A DNA stretch of 64,000 nt, from assembly GCA_963662155.1 (NCBI GenBank), contig OY759269.1, positions 13,912,642 to 13,976,641 of the forward strand. Reading direction: 5' to 3'. Both the position numbers and the translations under genes were made by a program. This document shows positions 11,763-32,100 of the stretch, one piece after another. Numbering within the stretch: the first letter of the stretch is position 1; each line of letters opens with the position of its first letter. This stretch comes from Lamellibrachia columna. Its lineage: Eukaryota; Annelida; Polychaeta; Sabellida; Siboglinidae. The notes beneath the pieces are model-generated. The model ran no database searches. It was not told the DNA's origin and was given only the letters and a program-made list of their open reading frames with translations.

Positions 11763-12301
11763 TGGCGCTCTTTGTGATGGTGGCTTCTTACTCTTGCCCC
11801 CCAACTTGCCTGATTCCCCAGAAACGTTAATGTCTTTCTGTAATTGATGAGGATATGATGAACATAGAACCAAATTCGACCAATGCACATAACCATATAA
11901 TAGTACAAAATCCAGTTTTAATAAATGTTGCAATATTTTAATACAGTTCGTATTAAAATATTGCAACACAAAGAAGGAAAACTATAAACAAGAGAAAACA
12001 CTCCTAGACATGGTTGTTAGGAGTTAAGCTTCATAAGTCAAGTAAGTACCCATACTTACCCAGTGCACCATTCATTAATCAGCTATTAGCTAGGATGGTA
12101 TGCCACTCACAAGCAGTCCACCGTGAAAATATTATTCTAAGGACATATCCGCATTTCAGACGTCTGATCCGCGACCGTATCCGCATTTCCGCGTTTTCGA
12201 CAACGGCGTAAAAATGGGGAAATGTGCTACGTTAAAGTAGATATTTCTGTTTACACGTGAGGTGTCTTAATCATGTATTGTGTATAAGCGACGTAAGCAA
12301 C
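11763..12301. other. GPN3 upstream region
   Basis: No TATA box stands out. A short inverted repeat (ATATTTTAATACAG...CGTATTAAAATATTGCAAC) lies at 11,931-11,968. CG-containing sequence (TCCGCGACCG, CCGCGTTTTCGACAACGGCG) begins at about 12,160 and may mark the GPN3 promoter. The 5' UTR start cannot be set from sequence. Confidence 0.4.
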
Positions 12302-19718
<7,417 letters not shown>

Positions 19719-19727
19719 AATGACTCG

Positions 19728-20080
19728 AGGCCCGTTCACACGAGTGATAAATTGCCCAGTTGGTCGGCGACACCATGTTGCATAACAAAGCGTAGCTAAA
19801 TTATGCGTGTTTGCACGAGCAATGTGTTGACACTGCAAGATTGGCACCAATCACCACTCGAGTTCAGAGTAAAGGAGACGACGAGTGCACCTGCACTCGG
19901 TCACTGATTGGCCACTTGTTTCAAAATGGCAGGCAGACACCCGAATTGGACACAGCTGCAATTCCGGCAGCACAATTGTGGCCTTGCGAGTGTGTACACA
20001 GGAGTGATTAGTTGTCTGATTGGTTGGGCGATAGTGTCACCTGACCAGTAGGAAAACTAATCGCTCGTGTGAATGGGCTT
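19728..20080. mobile_element. MITE with imperfect terminal inverted repeats
   Basis: The left end GGCCCGTTCACACGAGTGAT and right end CGCTCGTGTGAATGGGCTT are inverted. About 350 bp, no transposase. It starts within about 10 bp of the GPN3 stop codon, so it contributes to the GPN3 3' UTR if the transcript runs that far. Confidence 0.6.
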
Positions 20081-20370
20081 TCAGTCAGTTATTACAGCAA
20101 TATCACTCATGTGGGAAATGCGACACGATCACTGATCATAGAGATTGTGGGTAGATTGTGGGTATGATAATGTCAAACTTTTGTATACTATTTCCGATAT
20201 ATTCCAAGCACCTTGTTACAGCAAGCAGCAGACTGGAAGGTTAGTTGTTTTGAACAGCCATGGATCCATTTATTGTTTAAAAACTGTTGTGTGTGCAACT
20301 GTTTCAATATGTGTGAGATAAGAGTCAACGTTTAATATTGATCTTGAAAAAACGTGCAGTATGCTGAAAA

Positions 20371-20422
20371 CATCTCTGCTGACAACCCGAACATGAAACT
20401 GTTCGGGTTGTCAGCAGAGATG
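20371..20422. other. perfect 22-bp hairpin with 8-nt loop
   Basis: CATCTCTGCTGACAACCCGA+AC is followed by an 8-base loop (ATGAAACT) and then its exact reverse complement. There is no mismatch in 22 pairs. It lies about 650 bp downstream of the GPN3 stop. The stem does not extend beyond the 22 pairs, which is short for a canonical microRNA precursor. Confidence 0.85.
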
Positions 20423-21371
20423 ACAAATTCATATGAGGCAACGTATGTATGGAGTGAGCCGTTGAATGACAGATCTTGTCCCGAGTCAGTTGTGTGACCT
20501 TTGGGCTGATGTACAATGTGCATTATTGACCACAGATGATAGACATGGTCATGGTTAACAAGGCTCATTTCTGTGTTGCAAATTCATGATTACCTTACAA
20601 TATACAAATGCTGTTTTTTACGAAGTGACAAAATTAATGTACATCTGTAAAGAACTTTAGTGCAGCTAAGCAATGCAGAAATTACATCTGGTTAATGAAT
20701 TCATCAACAGAAATATTGACAGCACAGTGCCAAGATTATACTTAATGTCGGCTTTGATCTAAAGATGTTTCAATCTGTTACATTCAGTGTTCTCTGACAA
20801 ACATCCTTGAGGTTATGGCACTTAAGGAAGTCGGCGAGTGAGCTCACCAACACAGTATGACTCGATGCAGAAAAGAACAGTTGTTTTGAAATATGAATTG
20901 GCCATTACCCTTGGCTTAGATGGAATTACAAGTTTATTTTTAGACAAAATCTGTGGACAGCAATGAACACAAATGTCACGTGTTTGTTGCAGATTGTGAA
21001 CCTATTTAAGGTAGGTGGCATTGTAAAAGTGTGTATGTTATAAATCGTTACTCCCATGGCTATCTGTGTATTACTTACATGTGCATAATAAAATACAACA
21101 TTTTTTTAGCATGCCCATTTATTTGCATCATTTGTAGCACAAAGTAATCAAATAAATTTTCTGTAAATAAAAATGACATTTACAAATTACTCAAAAAGCA
21201 ATATACTGGAAATGAAAACATCGCTTACAAGCAAGATTCGTTATAGAATTATTGCCCTAAGTGTATAGATGTAAACATTTAATTGCAGTATCTACTGTTA
21301 TAATCATTTGGCCAAACTTGGTTGCAAATACAAACAGCGTTTTAAATTAATATGTAATGAAATTATAAAAA
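20423..21371. other. intergenic, nothing recognised
   Basis: AT-rich space between convergent genes. Several AATAAA-like strings (for example near 21,085) could serve as GPN3 poly(A) signals. None can be chosen from sequence alone. Confidence 0.35.
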
Positions 21372-21795
21372 GGTATGTTCTTATGCAAGTAAATTATAGG
21401 CATCCAGTCCTTGGGCCTGCTCAAAGCGCTTTACCCCTGGCAGACCTCTTCACTCCAATGCCAACTCAACTTCTTTGGTAAGAATTCAGCCACGCTGTAA
21501 TTACTGCGCAAAGGCTATTCGTTCACATATCCACCACTGCTCATAGCCAGGATGGTAGTCAGTCCTGATTCCCATACTACAAATACACAGGAGCAATGTG
21601 GAGTAAACTATTCACAGTGACTGATTCTGTCCACGGGATTATACCCTGAATGATTCTTCCAATTATCCATGTAGATGTAGAAACAAAATTGCACAAGTTT
21701 CGAAATGGCAAGAAGGGAATTTGAAACTGGTTCTCAATCGAGACGTTCTAACCATTACGCCCCACACTGTTACCCTCCCCACGAGACATTGTGGG
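21372..21795 (-). mobile_element. tRNA-derived SINE
   Basis: Same family as 30,030-30,230. It has GGGCCTGCTCAAAGCGCTTT, the 'attcagccacgctg' and 'cacatatccaccactg' body, and at the high end GTTCTAACCATTACGCCCCAC. The reverse complement of that end has the A-box look of a tRNA gene (GTAATGGTTAGAAC). Its insertion orientation is minus. Confidence 0.7.
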
Positions 21796-21866
21796 GTAAT
21801 CAGGCCAGTTCAATGTTATTAAGTAATGTAACAACCTACTTAACCTATACTTATCCTACATTTGTA

Positions 21867-22105
21867 CATGGCAAACATGATTCATGTTGTTTATGCACAA
21901 AATCGATGTATAAAATGTACTTTTGGGTACATGGCAAACATGATTCATGTTGTTTATGCACAAAATGTACTTTTGGGTACATGGCAAACATGATTCATGT
22001 TGTTTATGCACAAAATCGATGTATAAAATGTACTTTTGGGTACATGGCAAACATGATTCATGTTGTTTATGCACAAAATCGATGTATAAAATGTACTTTT
22101 GGGTA
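21867..22105. repeat. 63-bp minisatellite, four copies (one shortened)
   Basis: The unit begins TACATGGCAAACATGATTCA and ends ATGTACTTTTGGG. Copy 2 lacks 13 bp (TCGATGTATAAAA), so it is 50 bp long. Because 63 is a multiple of three, a 153-codon frame spans the array; the deletion then shifts its reading, which marks it as non-coding. Confidence 0.93.
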
Positions 22106-23139
22106 TATAAGTACAAATACTCATGTTTTCACTTCAAATGAACACAGCCACTGGTATAACATCTAGAACGTCTCTAAACATCAATAACATACATTCTGAC
22201 ATGATGCCACATGATTTAACCACATCAGAACATTTGTATCAATTTAAAATTGATGTAAATTTATTACACCATTAAATAACGCAAAAAAAAACAATAGTAA
22301 GCTCAGCTGTTCAATTACATCTGGCGAATTATGGGATTGAATTATCGGACTGAACACCGCAACCAATGAAATCTTGAGTTAGAATCTCTCTAGCCAACTT
22401 CTAGTCAGTTATCTATAGCAGAATGCTGATCTATCAACACCATGTTTGACAAATTACATATCCTCCTTTGACTAATAAAATCGTTAATGTATGTCCTTTA
22501 TTGACACATATTTCATGTGTAACATTTTGAATCAGATTGCAACTTATGTAAACTAACAAAAAAGTTTAGTTGTTAAAAAATAATATCTCCCAACTGCATC
22601 AGGAGCAATTCAAAATACAGATATATTTGGCAGTATCCATCAGATTTTGATACAAACCAGAAACACCGGAAGCATTGGCGTCAATTATTGCAAAATACTT
22701 GTTAGCAGTTATACAACCACAAAGTTTAATTTTTTTTTTCCTCCGAAAATACATGATTTGAAGATTAGATAAAACACTAGTTTTACAACATACAGAGACC
22801 GCTCTACAGCAATTACAGACTGATCAATAGATCTTCAACTCTGATTGCAAAACAGCGTTTTATGGTCTGTCAAATTACAATTATAAAATGTTCTGACATT
22901 AAATGTGCTCAGCAAAAAAGATTAATATACAAAATATAACTCTGTTAATTTAGAGGTACTTTAGGATTGAAAAATTAAGAAAATGTTGGTCCTTTAATTA
23001 TAAGAAACCTTCAACTAGTTACATGAGTTACGAAATGAAAACTATTGTACATTCGCATTAAAATAATGGCAAATATTTCCCTGTCACAATTATAGCAGTA
23101 CATGATAGCAATTATGATGACCCTACTTCAACATTATCA
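22106..23139. other. 3' flank of the minus-strand gene
   Basis: AT-rich sequence that should include the 3' UTR of the minus-strand gene, whose stop is at 23,140. No exon or RNA was recognised. Confidence 0.4.
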
Positions 23140-26100
23140 CTAGAGATCGCAACTACACGGAGTCAGTGTCGACTTTCTTCGTTGGCGCAGCGAATACGTA
23201 GAACCTACGCCACTGGTACCGGAGTCTGTCAAAAACACAAGAACTCATTTTTAGAAACGTCAGCTTATTGAGGTTTGATTATCTTATAATATTATTTGAT
23301 GACGTCTGCCGATAACACATCATACGCTGCTAGTATGAACACTGCCAATGATAGTCTTCAACAAACACTTCTTGGCTAACCACTGAGGATATTTACGAGT
23401 GCTGGTACACTCAAGCATCACACTTGTTCAACACAACCCATCCACTACACTTACCCTGCTTTGGCGTTTCACCCCCGAGGAGAGATTTCCGTTTGCGCGT
23501 AGAGGTGGGCGTGCTAAAGACTGAAGTTGAAATTCTGCAAAATACAGGAAGTATTGCAAGTAAGTATTAGTGAGTGAACAAATCTTTATTTCAACAACAG
23601 ACAAACATAATAGAAATGGCGATGACATTATATCATTACATTACATTACATTATATCATTACAACTATAACTTGTCGAAAAAAGGCCGAGAAGTGTAATA
23701 CTTATATTACTTGCCCTGTTACAAATACAATACGACATAATACTGAATTTAATACATTATACCATTTTGCTCAAGTGACAGATTGTTTTCAATGCATAGT
23801 ACATCTATATAATGTACATTCATGTCATGCCGAACGTGAATTAATCAATTTATTTACGTTCCAAGCCAATAGAATTAGCACAGTCAATTTAACACCAGAC
23901 AGCCAAGTACACCAAGTTTAACTATTTCATCTCTTGTATCATACTTTCTTAACAATTTGGTCAAGATTATAAATAACATTGTTGCTTCCAATACTCATAT
24001 TATATGACATACCATACATGTGAAAAACATTCATTAGTTCTTTTTAAAAACAAAATGTTGTACCGTATCCTCACAACAAAAACACTTACATCCATAAATG
24101 TTTCATATTTTCGTCTGAAGGTTTCTTTGTTTCTTAAAGGATCAATCAAGGACTTGTTTTATCGACACAACTGATAATATTTTCTGAACAAATAGTTAAT
24201 GAGTCACCAAAATGATGCTACTGCATTACTTGGTTATCAAATTGTGATACTTCACAGTGTGGGGCTCGGGGTTTATAGGACTGATGAAGGCCATTTGATT
24301 GCTGTCGAGTCTTGTAACTCACGGAGTATGGACAGGTTGTGGGCTTGTGGCCAACATACCTCAGTGGCGTGCTCTTCCGTAGTTCTCGTTTCATACTTTT
24401 TGGTGCCATCTATGAAAACGAACAATAATTATTAGCAGGACTAATATTATTGACACGAGATAAAGGCGTCTAAAGGTTGCACAAGCGCTGCCTCAGATTA
24501 CGACCAATCAGTCAGCTGTATCAGACTGGGGCGGTATAGAAATCATCACAGGAACTACTGCGCATACCACATTTGTCATGAGTTTTGTTTCCACAAAAAA
24601 TAAAATAATAATAATAACTAATGTACCTGTGGAAAAACCTACATCAAAATATGTTAGTATGCAACAACGGACACTAGCTCCACGATGAGATAGCAAATCT
24701 ATTCAACTATAATTCTGAAAAGGCTGGAATGGTGGTTTCCTATTTCACAGATGACATCTAAAATTTGCACTCATTTTCATGATCAAAAAGATGCCTAACG
24801 ATCGGGACCAATCAGTCAGAGAACTCAGACTGGGGCGGTATAGAAATCATCACAGATGCAGCATTAACTTATCAAGCAAGAACATTTGAAAGTGTTGCGA
24901 AACAGAAAATAAACGTGACAGTACTTGCGAGACAGAACGGGAATCTATTAGCAAGCAAATGTGTGAAATTATAAATGGTAAATGTCAAGGGGGACGAGGG
25001 GCAGTTTAGTGCTTAGAAAAAGAATCCGGTCTAGTGGCTGAACTATATTACTTTCAGTTCACACTGAACTGGGTATAAATCAGATGAGTAATGCTTTCCA
25101 ATTTTTTACCTAAATGTCTGAACTCTTCAAAACATCAAAAGCTGAGATTAGGCAAATGTGTTTACCGGTGTCTTCTTCTTCATGTCGAGAGCCTCTTCAT
25201 CTCTGGCCCGCTCCAAGGCCACTGAACTTTTAGGTAAGTGTCCACTTTTTCGCCGTGGCGTGTCGATCACCACCCAGCTGTCATCAAGGTCATCTGAAAG
25301 TCAACATTCACATTACGGCCAAAGTTATGTATACTTACATGGGAAGAGGTAAATAAATTTTTTTTTTCAATAATTAATATACAAAAACTAAAATATTTCA
25401 CTAAGAGGTCAGAAATTTGGCACGAGTAAATTTTATAACAGTCCCAAAAGAGGGTGGAAAACTTAGTGGTATTTTTTTTAATGATTATATATGGAATGAC
25501 CTACAAGAAACATACTGTGATCTATGCAGTCAACGAAAGATACCAAGACATACCAATCAACATTATTCTGTTGTGCTAGAGCAGTTTTCAGAATTCAGCA
25601 ATGTTTTTTGTAATCTACCAAGTGTCTTTCTCAAGAACGGAAATCTAATGTATTGATGTTAGTGGTGATGCACGAAATCACAATTTACGCAGATGGCTAC
25701 CTTGTGTCGTAATATCCTTGCTCTTTCTCGCTCGCTTGCCACCAGATGCCAGCACCGGTGATGAAAATGAAACGGGTTCCTCACAGCGAGACTTTAGTCG
25801 AGTATGGCTGCTGCCCTCAACATCTTTGCTCTTGTCTTGTGGGGTTTTCTTACTGGACCCGTTCACTTTTAATGACTTCATTGCTGAAAGAACCTTCTTT
25901 ACGTCTGATTTTCGCTGAGCCTTTGGAGTAACCTTGCGTGCCTACACAGAGCCACCGAGGGAGACAATTAGCATCAAGATATTATGGGGCAGCTGAAATT
26001 CAACAGGACAACCGATCCAGTTCATGGGGACATTTGCCAACAGTGAGGACACTCACTCACATTTAGCCCTCCCTTCTCAATACCATTTATTTGCCCGTCT

Positions 26101-29100
26101 CGTTTTAGAATCATTTCATAAAGAATCAAACCTCTCTAGTATCCACTCGGAATGCTCGCTCATTTGAGCAAATGTGTCATTTAGATGATGAAATCATGGG
26201 ACAAAACTACGAAATTATTTTCAAAGAGCTATTGTTGTCCGGCTCTCTATGACGATTTGTAGTTTTACAAGTTACCCGATCTAACAAATTATTTCGATGA
26301 TTTTAATAAGTATGGACTCTTACTAAATGAACTGTGCACATTAATACTTAAACTTACACATTAATACTTAAACTTACTTAAACACACAAAAACTAGTTAA
26401 GCGCTATAGATCTTAACATCAACAAACATGATTTGGGATGGGAATAATAAATTGACAATGGAGTTTTAAAAACCTCTTCTTCTTTATCAAAATAAACGCT
26501 TTAGTTTTTGCAATTTCTACGATGTCAGAATGAAATAAAATTTGGTCACTAAGTAGCCATGACCTACTTGACAGCTAGACATTAAGACAGACAATTGTTT
26601 CCCTCATGTCAATGTTGGAGGATTAAAACATATGGCCATCCTTGTGCTCTTCTTCTTTATCAAAATAAACGCTTTAGTTTTTGCAATTTCTACGATGTCA
26701 GAATGAAATAAAATTTGGTCACTAAGTAGCCATGACCTACTTGACAGCTAGACATTAAGACAGACAATTGTTTCCCTCATGTCAATGTTGGAGGATTAAA
26801 ACATATGGCCATCCTTGTGGTCAGTGAACCCTGTATTAAAACAACGATAACAGAGCAAACATCTAAATATATGTACATTAAATTACTACTAATATACTCA
26901 ACCAGACAAGTTCCTCAGATCAGGACCAATCAGTCAGAGAAATCAGACTGGGGCGGTATAGAAATCATCACGGGAAGCGAGGCTATCAAATCATCTACAT
27001 GGACTACGTAATAAAATTACCTCTGCTGTGGTGAAATCATCTTCTGTCTTCTCCTTCAAAGACTGTAATTCTGCCTGATGGAACAAACCAAGTGAAACAT
27101 TTACAAAGAGACTAAATTTACATAAAATTTTTTTGTTGGATTGTGTACATTGTTACAAACATGCAAAATTCTCTAAAGCCTATGACCATAACGATAAAAT
27201 AAAATCATATTATATAGTTAGTATAAACTATATCAATTCTACCAACATTTCATTATTATCTGTTTATGATATAGACCTTGTTGTTCAGTAAATGCGTTTA
27301 TTGGGGTCAGGCATTCACTTCAGGGCATATTTTTAACACCTGTGAAATTACATTCCATCGCATACAATGAAAACATGATATTCCGACCAAAACATTTAAA
27401 TCGGTGGGGTGGTCACATGTGTCGGTGACTGGTGGCGAATTGGCCCCACCTTTGTATTTATTCCAGTTAGAGCTAGTGTATTTTTAAGCAGGTAGTTGTA
27501 TTCATAGACTGCGTGATAGCATGTAGGGCATTATGCTATTTGGTTTAAGGGTGTTCTATGACAATAGTAATGCCATTGTTTCTTTTATTTGTTCTAGGAA
27601 TACTGCTACTGCTTTGTGTTGAAATTTGGGCTCTATTGAACCCGATGTCCAGGAGGCTCGCATGGGGCGTAGTCAGCCTGGCGTTGGGTTATGGAGCCCA
27701 CATTTCTTTGTTTTACATTTCTTTTAAAGTGGGCTTACCCTTAATCCCCACAATAAACGTCATTCATTTGGCCTTTTCATATCTCTATGTCTGTGTTGTG
27801 TTGTGTTGTTGATTGCATAAATGATATTACGACCAAAACATTTAAATCAGACAGGTCAAACTGTATTAAACAACTATGGTCCATTAAAACAGTTTGGGCG
27901 GTCAAGATGTAGGACTGGATTATACAACGGCTAGCTGTGCCGATATCCATTCGATGTTCACAAACGTATGCTTAACATAGGATTCTCAGAACGAGGCAGC
28001 CGTGCGTTATCTGGATGGATATATCACGGAAATAACACTACCCGATTGGTCTAGAGCCTTTAACCATGATATATCAACTCAGATAATATGCAGCTGCCTC
28101 GTTCCGAGAATCCAGCTAACGTTTATATAATTTTGAAAGCGATCGAGTATGCGCATTGGCACAGACACTGGAGGTGTTATCTGGCTGGCAACACTCTCGT
28201 GACATCAACAAACAGTGTATTGGTCTGTAATTATAGTTTATACAACATAATTATATAACAGAAATGACAAGACACTGTATCCTTAAAATTAGCAATATCT
28301 TGTTAATTTAAAACGTGAGATCACAGAAAATCCGACCGAAAGTCATCAAGTATACTGTATTTCAATTCTGTACATCAATTGACGAACACAGCAATACAAG
28401 AATGGCATCAAGTCACAAGTGGATGTTCAATTGTTATCTAGATTTAAATGAGTTTTTATTTAATAATATATAATATTATATATACATATATATATCTTAA
28501 ATATTACATTATGTGCATTTATATTTATTATTATTTTTATTGTAAAGCACATTGACGTGTATAGTACAGGAGTACGTGCTATAAAAGAGCTATGTATTAT
28601 TATTATTTCCACTCACTGGCAGTCTACTGGCTTTCTTGTCTATGAAGAACAACTCGTCTACGTCATCTGTCGCCATCTCTGCGTCAACCTTCAAGGCCTG
28701 CAAGCAAGCAGATATGTCTATGATATATCAGAGGTAACAGCTAAATGACAAAGGCTAAGTTATAAACTAAAGGTAAAGGTACGTTCTTATATAGCACGGT
28801 ATCCAGTCCTTGGGCCTGCTCAAAGTGCTTTAAACTGTTCATCTCAACACCAAAACAACTTTTAGAAGTATTCAGCCATGCTGCAATTATTGCACGAAGA
28901 CTATTCGTTCACATATCCATCACTGTCTGTAGCCAGGAACTCATTTACACCTGAGTGAACTAAAGCAACATGGAATAAACAAAACTGCCCAAGCTTCAAA
29001 ACAGCAGCAAAAGGATTAGTCTGTTGTTCTAACCTCAACACCACCATGCCCACAAGGCCGTACAACACAAGTTACTGGAGCACAAGTCAGATAATTACCT

Positions 29101-32100
29101 TTTTCTTGCGATGTAGAGTGACAGCCTCTTCAACTTGTGCCTGGTCCACCTCCATTGTGCGTCGACGCAAGCGACAACTACGTCTGCGGGCAACTTGGGA
29201 CGACACGGACCCCTCATCTGACTCTCCTGAAAACGACGCTAGTCGAGTCTAAGCATTAAATAGCCATGTGCTGAAAACAATGTTGTTTCTAAAGCATATT
29301 TGAAGACCCAACTTTCTGCTAGAACATTTTGTATGGTGCTATCAAAAACGATTGATGGATTGGGGCCTTATATAATTTACGATTAGCTCTTACTGAAGAG
29401 GGCATCCAGCTCCAACTTCAATAATTCCAACTATTCTCTTTGTTGCTTTTGTTTAATGCAAACAACAACGACGCATAGACGGAATAACGGACACTGTATT
29501 CCTACGGCATTATTTTCGACATTAGATGTGGACATCACACACTGTACTAGCAGGTACATGAGTGGCCACATGGAACCAACTTGGAGCCAAAAGCTGTGAT
29601 AATCAAGCTTTACGGGGCACCCAGGCTCACTTACTTTAGGCACACACTGGTTTATAGTATGTTCATCAGTTAATACTTGTTACGTGATATATACACAGAA
29701 CCGTGAGTCCGAGATGGAGTAAAAAACTGCACCGACGCCAACTTACCGCCATTGACAGCACCCCTTTTCTGCTGTTCATCACCAGAGGGAGCCAGTTCAC
29801 CAGACACAAAATGTTCTTTCAGTTTCGGTGTTGACTGTTGTTCCTTGCCATGAGATCGCAGCCCAGTAAAACACCCGACATCTCCTGTATTATCACGTTG
29901 TGGGGTCTTCTTACTGACGGATTTCTTCTGTGACTTCCTTACAGAGGATCTCCTTGTTGAATCAGTGCGGATTCTACGTTCAGGTGTGACAGCCGGCGTC
30001 TGAAATTAACCGAAAATAAACTTTATTTCTCTGGGAAGCATTCAGCCATGCTGCAATTACTGCGTGAAGACTATTTGTTCACATATCAACCACTGTATGT
30101 AGCCAGGAACTCATTTATACAGCTGAGTGAACTGATTGCCCAAGCTTCAATAAAGCAGCAAGAGGATTTGAAACTGGATTCTCTCGATTGAGAGACCAAT
30201 GTTTTAACCACTACACCATCGTGTCCTACGACATGGATGGAGCTGCATCAGTTGAACGACTCGTCCATCACGGTCACATTGCCAACAAAGCCTTTATCCA
30301 GAGACTGGTTATCGAACCTTTAACAAACGCAAGCTTTTTAAGCCACACCAAACACCAGGATTGGTTTCAAGTGTAACTGTGTAATTATTTACAATGTAAC
30401 TATGTAGTTAATTACAATCACAATGTAACTATGTGATTCATTATAATTACAATGTAATTGTGATTCATTACAATTATGGTGCAACTGTGTAATGAAATAC
30501 AATTACAATGTAATTATGCAATCAACTATAATCAGTGTATTTATTTACATTTACAATGTTACCGTAACTAATTACATTAGTGTGATTATGTAACTAATTA
30601 CAATTGCAATATAACCATGTAATTAATTACACTTACATTGTAACTATGTAATTAATAACATGTACACTGTAACAATACAACCGGTTACAATCAGTGTACT
30701 TGTGTAATTATTTAGTGTAATTGTGTATTCGATTACAATTACGGTGTGGTTGTCTAATCCATTACAATTAGTGTAATTGTACTTGAAAAAATTAATGATG
30801 CCGAATTATATTTTTTATGATGCTGTGTAATTGCCCATTGTAACTGAACAAACAGTCAACAATACGATGCACAAAGAATTGGTACTTCAAAGATCGCTGA
30901 ATAATAATATGAATAGATGTTCAAAGTTTTTAAATGTGATATTTTACATGGTAATTACCTGAATAAACTTTTTGTATTCTTTCCAAATACCTCAATTTGC
31001 AGTCGGTAAAAATATTTTTGAAAGAAATACAAAACGTTTCCGTAGAAGAAATCCTTCGAAGATGATATTGAACTAGACAATCCCTCAGATTAGGACCAAT
31101 CAGTCAGAGAAATCAGACTGGGGCGGTATAGAAATCATCATGGGAACTACTTTGCAGACAACACTTGCTAAGAATTTTTTCTACATTGAAACTACACTTA
31201 AATTTGGAAAAACCACCACCAAAATACCATAATTTTACATTCGATCTATTAACCGTACATGCCCTAATTAGTGCACACACCCTTTTTTAATCACCATAAT
31301 TATTGTAATTTGACTAGTGTGGAACAACTGAAAAGTGTCGCCATCTGGTGTTGTTGCTAGCGCCACCTTTCAGTTATTCTAGACACTAGACACCTAATGA
31401 CACCACTAGTGTTAAACAGTTACCTTGTAGCCTTGAGAATTTTTTTTTTAACGCTCATAAGAACAGATTTCTTGACATTTTTCCATGGTCAAATTTTTTT
31501 CAAGCGTAATGTACGTTTATTAGGTCGAATACGGTATGTTAATGTGCAAAAATGGACACTAGTTTAATAATAAGATAGTAAATCGATTCTAGTTTAATTT
31601 TTAAAAGGATGGTACGGCAGCTTCCTGTTTTGCATATGACACCACTGAGATGCTGAACTTCTCACTAATTTTGTTTAGCTAAAAATATGTAAAGTTTCAC
31701 AAGAGCTGCCTCAGATCGGAACTAGTCAGTCAGAGGTCAGGGATGGTATTGAAATCATCACAGGAAGCAATGCATACACAGCATTCTACAAAGCTAGATA
31801 AATTAACAAAATACCCAGAAATGTTTGTTTATAACACGGAATGCCCAGATACATATCACCGCTATGAAATATTATAAATTGTTATTTCTCAAGGCTTACA
31901 ATCTTAAGTTATTTACAACAACACTGCCTCATTGCAACAGCTAAGACCTATTTCAATAGTTAATCAAATGGTAATTTTAAATTAATAATTCATGCCATCT
32001 TGTGTATCTTTTCACCAGTAAATTTTGTTCAGTCAAATGGAAATTCCAGTGAATGGAAATTCACTTCAAACCACTGCAATGTATATAACATCGTGAGGAT

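Noticed and set aside
20371..20422. Canonical microRNA precursor
   Set aside because: The stem is only 22 pairs, fully perfect, with an 8-nt loop and no basal extension, unlike animal pre-miRNA. It is kept as an unexplained hairpin.
21705..22166. 153-codon frame over the 63-bp minisatellite
   Set aside because: The period is a multiple of three, and a 13-bp deletion in one unit changes the peptide. There is no splice or conservation support.
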